This document shows positions 1-6,193 of a stretch of 10,563 nucleotides of DNA, piece by piece. Source of the stretch: JANQLU01 sp964434955 (GTDB lineage: Bacteria; Planctomycetota; Planctomycetia; Pirellulales; Pirellulaceae); assembly GCA_964434955.1 (NCBI GenBank), contig CAYSXI010000186.1:1-10563 (forward strand), written 5' to 3'. How positions within the stretch are numbered: the stretch's first letter is position 1; the number at the start of each line of letters is the position of its first letter. A program made the position numbers and the translations under genes. Under the pieces are notes generated by a model that searched no databases, was not told where the DNA came from, and saw only the letters and a program-made list of their open reading frames with translations.

Positions 1-1
1 G

Positions 2-748
2 GACCCCAAGTTTGATCCGAGCCTGCCCGGCAACCGGCCACGGGTCGGCCGACTCCACCCGATCACGCAAACGATTGAAGAGCTCAAAGACATTATGGGC
101 CGACTGGGATTCACCACGGCCGGGGGCCCCGAAGTCGAGGACCAGCGCCACAACTTCAATGCGCTGAATATCCCCGAGTCGCACCCGGCCCGTGATCCGC
201 TCGACAACTTTTACATCAAAGTCGCCGAGAAAACGAATGCGGCCGACGACAACCTGAAATTGCTTCGCAGCCAGACCAGCACGGTGCAGATTCGCGTGAT
301 GGAAACCACACCTCCGCCGGTGCGAATTATTTCACTCGGTCGAGTTTATCGCCCGGACACCGCGGATGACACGCACTATCCCATGTTTCACCAGATGGAA
401 GGACTATGGGTCGACGACAACGTCACGCTGGCCGATCTCAAAACTGTTTTGAAATTGTTCGCGACCAACTATCTGGGTGGATCGGTTCCGGTTCGTATTC
501 GCCCATCCTTCTTTCCTTTCACCGAGCCCAGCGTCGAGGCCGACTATTACTGGGACGGCCGCTGGGTTGAATTTGGTGGGGCCGGAGTCGTCGACCCGAA
601 CGTTTTCAAAGCCGTTGGATACGATCCCGAAAAAGTTTCCGGATTTGCATTCGGTCTCGGAGTCGAACGACTTTGCATGATTCGGCATCAGATCAAAAAC
701 ATTCGCGATCTGTTTACCAATGAGACGCGATTCCTGCACCAGTTTTAG
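2..748 (+). CDS. pheS: Phenylalanine--tRNA ligase alpha subunit, 5' truncated by window edge
   Basis: Catalytic alpha subunit of the cytoplasmic alpha2-beta2 phenylalanyl-tRNA synthetase, which charges tRNA-Phe with phenylalanine using ATP. The frame is open from the first full codon at base 2 to TAG at 746-748, giving 248 visible residues. The family is usually 330-350 long, so the N-terminal coiled-coil arm and the true start lie to the left. Visible class II synthetase landmarks are the GRLHPITQT segment at the start of the catalytic core, the TSTVQIRVM region, the motif-2 segment with FHQMEGL (around base 390), and motif 3 as GFAFGLGVERL (around 640-675). The typical C-terminal end FLHQF is intact. 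pheT follows 80 bp downstream on the same strand, as in most bacteria, so the two are probably cotranscribed. Identification is very secure; only the 5' part is unseen. Confidence 0.97.
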   Translation, partial: DPKFDPSLPGNRPRVGRLHPITQTIEELKDIMGRLGFTTAGGPEVEDQRHNFNALNIPESHPARDPLDNFYIKVAEKTNAADDNLKLLRSQTSTVQIRVMETTPPPVRIISLGRVYRPDTADDTHYPMFHQMEGLWVDDNVTLADLKTVLKLFATNYLGGSVPVRIRPSFFPFTEPSVEADYYWDGRWVEFGGAGVVDPNVFKAVGYDPEKVSGFAFGLGVERLCMIRHQIKNIRDLFTNETRFLHQF

Positions 749-828
749 TCCACATTTTCTTTCCGCCTTGGGCTGAATTCGCCGGCTTGACCCGGCATCG
801 CCGAGCACCTTTTTTCGAAGTTGAAAAC

Positions 829-2874
829 ATGATTGTTTCCTGGAAATGGCTTCAGCAATACGTTGCACTGGAAATGTCCCACGATGAACTGGTCGATCGC
901 TTGACCATGTCGGGACTGAATCACGAAGGCACAGAAAACATCGAAGGCGACAAAGCCATCGACCTGGAAGTGACTTCCAACCGCCCGGATTGCCTGGGGC
1001 ACCACGGAGTCGCTCGAGAAATCTCGGTCTTGTTTGACTTGCCGCTTTCGATTGAAGAACCGCAGCCGGAAGCCAGCGGAGATTCCATCGAAAAGCATTG
1101 CGAAGTCGAGATCCAATGCCCCGAACTTTGCTACCGCTACACGGCACGGCTGATTCGCGGCGTGAAAATTGGCCCAAGCCCGGATTGGCTGGTGAGCCGA
1201 CTTGAGACGCTGGGAATTGCCGAGGTCAACAATGTTGTCGACATCACGAATTATGTGATGTTCGAATGTGGCCAGCCGCTACACGCATTTGACTTTGCCA
1301 AGGTTCGGGACGGGAAGATTGTCGTTCGCGAGGGTAAGAAGGAAGAAAAGATTCTCGCGATTGACCACAAGGAATACGCACTTGAACCCGTCGATTGCAT
1401 TATCGCCGATACGCAAAACCCGGTGGCCATTGGCGGCGTGATGGGGGGCGCGGATTCGGAAATTGGCGACGGGACCACCGATGTCCTGATCGAAGCCGCC
1501 TACTTCAATCAGTTGTCCGTGCGGAATACGGCCCGACGCCTCAAACTCTTCAGTCCGTCTTCATTCCGTTTCGAACGCGATATCGATTCCCACAAGATTG
1601 ATTGGGCCAGCCGCCGCGCGTGCGAACTCATTCTGGAATTGGCGGGTGGAGAATTGTGCGAAGGCATGATCGACGCCGGGCAACAACCGGAACCGCCACA
1701 GCCGGTCGTCCTTCGGTTTGATCAACTGGAACGCCTGCTTGGAATCAAGATCGATGGTGAAACATCCGCGAAAATCCTCAAAGACCTCGGCCTCGAGGTG
1801 ACGGAACAGAACGAGGAATCTCTTACCGCGACCCCGCCGACCTTCCGAAAGGATCTGACTCGCGAAGTCGATTTGATTGAGGAAGTCGGTCGGATTTATG
1901 GTTACGAAAACATCCCGGATGACATCGATGTTCCGATGTCGGCATCGATCAAGCACGACTACGAGCGGGTGCTTGAGAAGATTCGCACTTGCCTGGTCGC
2001 CTCAGGATTTGACGAAGCCCTGACGGCGAGCGTCATTCCGGCCGCTTTCTCGGATACTTTCAGCCCCTGGACCGACGAAGCACCGTTGCAGATTTCACAA
2101 CCGATGCTGGGGGTCCTCGAAAAAGCCTCGCAAAACAAGGGCGCTGTGGATCTCCTGCGGCGAAGTATCGTGCCTAGCTTGCTTGAGGTTCGTCGAATCA
2201 ACGAATACAAATTCAACTCCGACGTCCACTTGTTTGAGACAGCCAAAGTTTACCTTCCCGACGGTTCGGGGCTTCCCAGGGAACCTTGGAAAATTGCCCT
2301 GGTAACCGACGGCGACTATTTTGACATGAAAGGCGTTATTGAGTCGCTCGTCGATCGCATCAATCCGGATTATTCGCTTCAAGTCGGCGAATGCAACTTT
2401 GACCTCCTCGACATTGATCGCTCGGCAACCTTGTCCTTGAGCGGCACAACACTGGGATACCTGGGGGAAGTTTCCAAGTCGGCCGCAAAAGCGTTTGGCC
2501 TTCGACGACGAGCAACCGTTTGCGAAATCGACTTTGGTGTGCTCGCCGAAAACGCGGTGACCATCCCTCAATATCAGTTGATCAGCAGCTTTCCCCCAGT
2601 CACACGCGACTTCAATTTCATTGTCGAAAACTCGATCCATTGGGCGGATCTCGAAGCGACCGTTCAGAGTTCGGGGGGAGATTTGCTCGAATCAATTGCG
2701 TTCAAAGAAATTTTCCGTGATGAGGCCAAAGATGGACCGGATAAGAAACGCGTGCTTCTTTCGGTCGTTCTGAGAAGCTCCAGCGGTACGCTGACCGGCG
2801 ACCAGGCCGATGAAGTAAGTCAGTCGATTATCGACCATTGCAAGAACGAACACGGAGCGACGCTCGTCAACTGA
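829..2874 (+). CDS. pheT: Phenylalanine--tRNA ligase beta subunit, compact form without the tRNA-binding OB domain
   Basis: Beta subunit of phenylalanyl-tRNA synthetase; it carries the editing site and contacts tRNA. I chose the ATG at 829 because the protein then begins MIVSWKWLQQYV, the usual PheT N-terminus; an in-frame TTG at 787 would add 14 unrelated residues. Length is 681, against about 795 in E. coli. Domains in order: B1 (1-70), B3/B4 editing module (about 98-255, with VNNVVDITNYVM and the GGVMGG segment), B5 (about 291-362, ending GRIYGYENIP), a catalytic-like core (about 370-570), and the C-terminal FDX-ACB anticodon-binding domain (about 586-681, with FPPVTRDFNFIV). The shortness is explained near residue 40: GLNHEGTENI runs directly into DLEVTSNRPDCLG, so the EMAPII-like OB domain inserted in B1 of E. 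coli PheT is absent. No strong ribosome site is visible. Stop TGA at 2872-2874. Confidence 0.96.
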   Translation: MIVSWKWLQQYVALEMSHDELVDRLTMSGLNHEGTENIEGDKAIDLEVTSNRPDCLGHHGVAREISVLFDLPLSIEEPQPEASGDSIEKHCEVEIQCPELCYRYTARLIRGVKIGPSPDWLVSRLETLGIAEVNNVVDITNYVMFECGQPLHAFDFAKVRDGKIVVREGKKEEKILAIDHKEYALEPVDCIIADTQNPVAIGGVMGGADSEIGDGTTDVLIEAAYFNQLSVRNTARRLKLFSPSSFRFERDIDSHKIDWASRRACELILELAGGELCEGMIDAGQQPEPPQPVVLRFDQLERLLGIKIDGETSAKILKDLGLEVTEQNEESLTATPPTFRKDLTREVDLIEEVGRIYGYENIPDDIDVPMSASIKHDYERVLEKIRTCLVASGFDEALTASVIPAAFSDTFSPWTDEAPLQISQPMLGVLEKASQNKGAVDLLRRSIVPSLLEVRRINEYKFNSDVHLFETAKVYLPDGSGLPREPWKIALVTDGDYFDMKGVIESLVDRINPDYSLQVGECNFDLLDIDRSATLSLSGTTLGYLGEVSKSAAKAFGLRRRATVCEIDFGVLAENAVTIPQYQLISSFPPVTRDFNFIVENSIHWADLEATVQSSGGDLLESIAFKEIFRDEAKDGPDKKRVLLSVVLRSSSGTLTGDQADEVSQSIIDHCKNEHGATLVN

Positions 2875-2965
2875 ACGGGAGACGCGAATCGCGAACTGGA
2901 CAAGAACTTCGGATGCGCGTCTGCCCACGCATTCGTCGATTGCCTTTTAGAAAGCCCGAATAGCT

Positions 2966-4309
2966 ATGTCGGATCAACCCAAGATCGCATTCCTGACTGC
3001 TGGTGCCGCTGGAATGTACTGTGGCAGTTGCATGCACGACAACGCTTTGGCGCGGGCACTTCAAAAAACGATGAACTGGGACGTTCAACTAATCCCCACC
3101 TACACGCCGATTCGAACCGATGAAAAAGACGTCACGGTGGACCAGGTCTATTTTGGCGGGATCAATCTTTATCTTCAGCAAAAGATCCCCATCTTTCGAC
3201 ACATTCCCGCTTTCCTGGATCGCTTTCTCGACAATCCTCGCTTGATCAAACGGTTAACAGCCAAAGCATCCGAGACGAGCCCCAAATTGCTGGGGGGACT
3301 GACCGTTTCCATGCTCAAAGGTTTACATGGAAACCAGCGAAAGGAAGTTCGCCGACTGGTCACTTGGCTCAAGAATGATGTGAAGCCCGATGCCCTGCTG
3401 CTTACCAATATCCTGATCGCCGGTTTTGTCCCTTACTTCAAGCAGGAACTCAACGCGCCGGTCGCGGTCATGCTTCAAGGCGATGATATATTTCTTGATA
3501 GCCTTCCCGAAAACTACGAGAAAGCGGCCCTCAAGGAAATTCGACGGCTCGGCAGTGAAATCGACGCCTTCGTTTATCACAGCCAGTTTTACGCGGACAA
3601 GATGAACCGCTGGTTTGATTTGGACCCGGACAAGTCACATGTCACGCCGCTGACGATTGACACCAACGACTTTGAGTCATTCCAGACAACCGAAGATTCG
3701 CGTTTGCCGAAGATTGCCGAGGAAAAACTGCGAATCGGATACTTTGCTCGAATCGCCCCCGAAAAGGGACTTCACAACCTGGTCGATGCCTTTGTCCGCC
3801 TCAAAAAAGAACATCCACAACTGGCAGTGCACTTGCTGATTGCCGGTTGGCTTGGGGATCACAACCAGGGTTATGCGGATGAGCAGCAAGCCAAACTTGA
3901 TGATGCGGGACTCTCAAACGATTACAGTTTCCTTGGGACGGTCGATCGCGAAACCAAGATCGAATTCCTGAATGGCTTGGACATCTTTTCGGTTCCGACT
4001 TCCTATGAAGAACCCAAAGGAATCTTTGTCCTCGAAGCGATGGCATGCGGCGTACCGGTCGTCCAGCCTTCGCACGGATCCTTTCCGGAGACGATTGCCG
4101 CTTCCGAAGGTGGTTTGCTGAGCGAACCGGAAAACTCGGACGACCTGGCCACAAAGCTTCATCAGCTTTTGGTCAATGCCGAGCTGCGGAAGTCTTTGGG
4201 CGAATCCGGACGCGCCTACGTTTTGAAAAGCCGGAATGAAACCGTCATGGCCCACGATGTTGCTGCGGTCTTCAACCAACTGGGAATCGAATCGTCGTCC
4301 TCAGAATGA
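2966..4309 (+). CDS. Glycosyltransferase family 4 (GT-B fold)
   Basis: Predicted retaining glycosyltransferase of 447 residues that would transfer a sugar from a nucleotide-sugar donor; acceptor and donor are unknown. The N-terminal Rossmann half starts KIAFLTAGAAGMYCGSCMHD (6-25), a glycine-rich loop with two cysteines. The C-terminal half shows GT4 donor-site features: R262 and K267 in YFARIAPEKG, LLIAGWLGD (290-298), FLGTVDRETK (322-331), and the E-x7-E pair E349/E357 in EEPKGIFVLEA, followed by ACGVPVVQP. There is no signal peptide or obvious membrane helix, so it is probably cytosolic or peripheral on the membrane. The gene begins 91 bp after pheT; that spacer holds a 7-bp inverted repeat (AGACGCG at 2880-2886, CGCGTCT at 2916-2922) with no T-tract, so readthrough from pheT is possible. 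No clear Shine-Dalgarno sequence precedes ATG 2966. The family call is firm; the pathway (exopolysaccharide, glycolipid or storage sugar) is not known. Confidence 0.88.
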   Translation: MSDQPKIAFLTAGAAGMYCGSCMHDNALARALQKTMNWDVQLIPTYTPIRTDEKDVTVDQVYFGGINLYLQQKIPIFRHIPAFLDRFLDNPRLIKRLTAKASETSPKLLGGLTVSMLKGLHGNQRKEVRRLVTWLKNDVKPDALLLTNILIAGFVPYFKQELNAPVAVMLQGDDIFLDSLPENYEKAALKEIRRLGSEIDAFVYHSQFYADKMNRWFDLDPDKSHVTPLTIDTNDFESFQTTEDSRLPKIAEEKLRIGYFARIAPEKGLHNLVDAFVRLKKEHPQLAVHLLIAGWLGDHNQGYADEQQAKLDDAGLSNDYSFLGTVDRETKIEFLNGLDIFSVPTSYEEPKGIFVLEAMACGVPVVQPSHGSFPETIAASEGGLLSEPENSDDLATKLHQLLVNAELRKSLGESGRAYVLKSRNETVMAHDVAAVFNQLGIESSSSE

Positions 4310-4353
4310 TTGCGGCCGGCGAAGATGAAACGCTTCGATGGAAGCCTTCAATC

Positions 4354-4404
4354 GTGCCCCGCAGCTCAACTGCGCCCGCAGCTCAACCGTGCCCGCAGCT
4401 CTCC
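4354..4404. repeat. Three 17-bp tandem copies between convergent genes
   Basis: Three adjacent 17-bp units (4354-4370, 4371-4387, 4388-4404) share the core CCCGCAGCTCAAC; the third ends CTCTCC instead. They lie in the 142 bp spacer between the glycosyltransferase stop and the convergent SRPBCC gene stop. The unit contains the palindrome GCAGCTGC only in part, and no hairpin followed by a T-run was found, so a terminator role is not supported. I see no other feature in this spacer. Confidence 0.8.
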
Positions 4405-4451
4405 GTACTGGCCGCTCAACGCCCAAGCCTCGGCTCGCGTTCTGGCCAAGA

Positions 4452-4919
4452 TTATCCAACGGGCTCGGGGCTGGTGCCGCCGCCTTCAATCGCCTGTTTA
4501 ATATCGACCAGATCTTGAGCCAAGCATTTTTTCATCATCCCGCTCATCATCCATCCCATCGGCGACATCAGCTTGGCCATGAGCGTCAGTGGCTTGGAAT
4601 TCATTTCCATTCGAACTTTGGTCGACGCCCCTGAGGATTCGCAGTGGATTTCGGTTCGGTAAAGACAGCCGCAGGAATGGGCTTCGATCGCGTACATGCT
4701 GTTCGGACGAAATTCCGCAAACTCCATTTCTTCGGTGCAGGATTTCCCGAACATCACGCGTGTCTCTTTGAATCGCGTTCCGACACCAACGGGCCCGTCC
4801 GTAAGTTTCTCAACGGATTCAATTCCCGAAACCGTTTCTGACCATTTGTCCAAATCCGTCAATCGTTGAAATACGTGTTCGACGGGTGCCTTGATTTCCT
4901 GTTCGATCAAAATCGCCAT
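4452..4919 (-). CDS. SRPBCC superfamily protein (polyketide cyclase/START-like)
   Basis: A 155-residue single-domain protein of the SRPBCC (START/Bet v1-like) fold, a helix-grip fold that binds hydrophobic ligands. Seen in sequence: the N-terminal strand and helix MAILIEQEIKAPVEHVFQRL typical of polyketide_cyc2-type members, followed by DLDKWSETVSGIESVE, GVGTRFKETR (45-54), an acidic strand EEMEFAEF, and KVRMEMNSKP (101-110). A Met-rich long C-terminal helix follows (about 112-140). There is no signal peptide. The start is supported by AAGGA six bases upstream of the ATG. The gene starts 15 bp after the stop of the upstream small membrane protein gene, so the two are likely one operon. Ligand and function are not predictable. 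The last ten residues are rich in Gly and Pro and look like a disordered tail. Confidence 0.82.
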   Translation of the reverse strand: MAILIEQEIKAPVEHVFQRLTDLDKWSETVSGIESVEKLTDGPVGVGTRFKETRVMFGKSCTEEMEFAEFRPNSMYAIEAHSCGCLYRTEIHCESSGASTKVRMEMNSKPLTLMAKLMSPMGWMMSGMMKKCLAQDLVDIKQAIEGGGTSPEPVG

Positions 4920-4934
4920 TCGTTTTCCTTGTCG

Positions 4935-5156
4935 TTAGTCCCTTTGTTCAGTCCGGGTAATAACTCGGTAAACTTTGACGCACCAGCTGATCACAATCAT
5001 CAATGCCATGGGCAAAAGACAACTCAGCGGAAAAAACCAAATCACTTCCTGCAATCCGGCGATGTTTGCCTGGATCAAATACAGCGACATGCCCAAGCTC
5101 ATTACAAGCACCAGGGCCAGCATCGTCAAAGTACCAATGGGAATGGTCGGATTCAT
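4935..5156 (-). CDS. Small two-helix membrane protein, unknown function
   Basis: A 73-residue protein I do not recognise. Two hydrophobic stretches, about 8-29 (rich in Leu, Val and Met) and 38-60 (VIWFFPLSCLLPMALMIVIS core), are separated by a short polar loop. A basic, soluble C-terminus follows (KVYRVITRTEQRD), so the tail is probably cytoplasmic by the positive-inside rule. The gene is first of a two-gene minus-strand unit, with the SRPBCC gene 15 bp downstream, which supports it being real. Its own ribosome site is weak (AGGT about 11 bases upstream). A longer overlapping frame in the same region lacks membrane character and was not preferred. It could be a helper or anchor for the SRPBCC protein; that is only inferred from adjacency. 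Confidence 0.65.
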   Translation of the reverse strand: MNPTIPIGTLTMLALVLVMSLGMSLYLIQANIAGLQEVIWFFPLSCLLPMALMIVISWCVKVYRVITRTEQRD

Positions 5157-5531
5157 GAAGTTTCATACCTAGCTGGAAATCGAGCCTGTATTTGCGGCAA
5201 ATCTGGCCAGACGCCATTTTCCCATCCGCCGATCCAAATGCAATCGTCAGATTTGAAACCGAGCCAATTCGGTGACGAACTCGCCCGCCATTTCTACGGC
5301 TTTTGTTCCACCAGGATTGGGTTGCTCACAGGGATCTTTCCATTCTCAGCAATCCTTTCCATTCTCAGCAATCCATGCGTAATCAGAGGCCAAACCCCCT
5401 CAGGGTTTTTCTCGTTTGAACAGGAAAGAACGATCGCGGCTTCGAAAGATTTCAAGTTCGAATGACTTCAAGATGGAACGACTGCGCCATCAGGATCGAC
5501 GCGAAATGACAAGGCGGGCGCTGAGATGTCG
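5157..5531. other. Non-coding stretch upstream of the minus-strand operon
   Basis: No credible gene is seen here. It must contain the promoter of the minus-strand operon, but no convincing -35/-10 pair was found. A 12-bp sequence at 5263-5274 (GCCAATTCGGTG) is the exact reverse complement of the core of the 14-bp tandem repeats at 5532-5587. A small hairpin lies at 5392-5408 (AAACCC, 5-base loop, GGGTTT) followed by two more T; it could be a weak terminator, but no gene ends just before it. Confidence 0.6.
5337..5374. repeat. 19-bp direct tandem duplication
   Basis: The 19-bp unit TTTCCATTCTCAGCAATCC occurs twice without a gap or mismatch (5337-5355, 5356-5374). This is a recent slippage-type duplication in the non-coding stretch; no function is suggested. 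Confidence 0.9.
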
Positions 5532-5587
5532 AGCACCAAATCAGCAGCACCAAATCGGCAGCACCGAATTGGCAGCACCGAATTGGC
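5532..5587. repeat. Four 14-bp tandem repeats upstream of a sigma-54-type promoter
   Basis: Four head-to-tail 14-bp units: AGCACCAAATCAGC, AGCACCAAATCGGC, and two identical AGCACCGAATTGGC. The period is not a multiple of three and no good ORF covers them, so they are not a protein repeat. They lie about 140-195 bp upstream of the start site predicted from the -24/-12 motif at 5699, the distance at which sigma-54 activators often bind. The 12-bp core CACCGAATTGGC is found again, inverted, at 5263-5274. The repeats are seen directly; their role as an activator binding cluster is inferred. Confidence 0.85.
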
Positions 5588-5698
5588 AAGCACTGATGGG
5601 AAGGTGGGATTTGAAAAACGTTAAATTCGTTCACGCCCTCGTGGATAAATTGTCGACTGCCCATCGTCAGTCTCGTCGCCAAAACTGAAAATCTCAGT

Positions 5699-5716
5699 TT
5701 GGCATACGAGTTGCAT
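5699..5716 (+). promoter_or_regulatory. rpoN-dependent promoter: Sigma-54 (-24/-12) type promoter
   Basis: The element reads TTGG CATACGAGTT GCAT: GG at 5701-5702 and GC at 5713-5714 with exactly ten bases between. It fits the sigma-54 consensus TGGCAC-N5-TTGCA at all positions but one (TGGCAT, then ACGAG, then TTGCA). The expected start of transcription is about 5725-5727. A 7-bp inverted repeat (AAACTGA 5682-5688, TCAGTTT 5694-5700) abuts and overlaps the -24 side and could be an operator or the end of another transcript. Sigma-54 promoters need an enhancer-binding ATPase, and the 14-bp repeats upstream are candidate sites. The match is direct; activity is inferred. Confidence 0.65.
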
Positions 5717-5725
5717 TTGTGTTTT

Positions 5726-5952
5726 TTCGGAAGTGGTTTCACCCCACCGGTGCTCGTAGCACTGGGGTTGGAACAGAGACGAGGCAGTGCCCAGGGTTGA
5801 CTGTTTCGGCAGTCAGCCTCGGGCCAGTAATCATTAACATCTTTTATACCGCCTCTTCCACTTTCGGCAATTTATTTCAGTGTTCGATCCATTCGGAATG
5901 ACCATCACAAACAGGTGTGCAAGCTGACAAGTTGGCACACCTGTTTTATTTT
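5726..5952 (+). ncRNA. Candidate structured small RNA (or attenuator leader) between a sigma-54 promoter and an intrinsic terminator
   Basis: About 227 nt bounded by a -24/-12 promoter and a strong terminator, without a credible ORF. Hairpin 1 (5741-5768): ACCCCA pairs TGGGGT and GTGCT pairs AGCAC around a CGT loop, with a CCG bulge; the stem can extend outward to 5737-5773 with one bulged base. Hairpin 2 (5790-5823): a 14-position stem with 13 pairs (two G-U) and one A-C mismatch, closing on the loop TTTCGG; its inner core is GACTG/CAGTC. Hairpin 3 is the terminator at 5909-5946. The middle part (5824-5905) is AU-rich and less structured. It does not resemble tmRNA, RNase P, 4.5S or 6S RNA as I know them. 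It could instead be the leader of the downstream operon, with hairpin 3 acting as an attenuator. Confidence 0.5.
5909..5952 (+). terminator. Strong intrinsic terminator
   Basis: AAACAGGTGTGC (5909-5920) pairs perfectly over 12 bp with GCACACCTGTTT (5935-5946). After one mismatch, four more pairs close on a GACA tetraloop. TTTTATTTT follows from 5944. The reverse strand also starts the stem with an A-run, so it could work in both directions, but no minus-strand gene ends here. Confidence 0.8.
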
Positions 5953-5955
5953 GCG

Positions 5956-5991
5956 TGTATCAAAATTGCACAATTGATCAATCCTGATACA
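5956..5991. promoter_or_regulatory. Nested inverted repeats, possible operator
   Basis: TGTATCA (5956-5962) and TGATACA (5985-5991) form a 7-bp inverted repeat. Between them is the perfect 10-bp palindrome ATTGATCAAT (5973-5982). A weak sigma-70-like pair also overlaps (TTGCAC 5966-5971, 16 bases, TACATA). Position between the terminator and the DUF1549 gene suggests an operator or promoter for that operon; this is inferred from layout only. Confidence 0.35.
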
Positions 5992-6021
5992 TAGCAAATG
6001 GGGAAATGTCAGGGGACCCCA

Positions 6022-6058
6022 GGGCAAGAAATTCAAAAATCAATGAATTTTTTGGCCC
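6022..6058 (+). other. Long AU-rich hairpin in the leader of the DUF1549 operon
   Basis: GGGCAAGAAATTCA (6022-6035) can pair with 6044-6058 over 14 bp, including one G-U pair and one bulged G, around an 8-base loop. It lies about 135 bp before the ATG at 6194. The T-run is inside the stem, not after it, so a simple terminator is unlikely. It may be an RNA-stability or regulatory element if transcription starts upstream. Confidence 0.45.
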
Positions 6059-6193
6059 AGAAAACTCATCGGAAATTTCACTGATTTTGATAACCTAGTG
6101 GAAACTTTGGGATCAATTCGGTTCCCCTGTTCATTGTTGTTAATGGATACGTTTGAATTCGAAGGTACTTTTTGGGTTCTTGAAGGATTTGAT

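Noticed and set aside
787..828. TTG start 14 codons upstream of the pheT ATG
   Set aside because: The added residues do not fit the family; MIVSWKWLQQYV is the normal PheT N-terminus.
404..1177. Long minus-strand ORF across the pheS-pheT junction
   Set aside because: It is antisense to two certain genes, has a low-complexity Arg/Ser-rich product and no recognisable domain.
5190..5215. Second -24/-12-like motif on the minus strand before the membrane protein gene (TGGCCAGATTTGCC)
   Set aside because: Only eight bases separate GG and GC; sigma-54 promoters need ten.
4866..5465. 199-residue plus-strand ORF
   Set aside because: It is antisense to the small membrane protein gene and the start of the SRPBCC gene, and runs through the 19-bp duplication; composition is not protein-like.
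5416..5688. 90-residue plus-strand ORF
   Set aside because: It covers the 14-bp tandem repeats, whose period shifts frame, has no ribosome site and no recognisable domain.
5719..5901. 60-residue ORF from a GTG inside the candidate RNA
   Set aside because: The start lies before or at the predicted transcription start, has no ribosome site, and the bases are better explained by hairpins.
6098..6193. GTG start extending the DUF1549 protein by 32 residues
   Set aside because: It would place unrelated sequence before a clear Sec signal peptide; ATG 6194 has a good AAGGA site.
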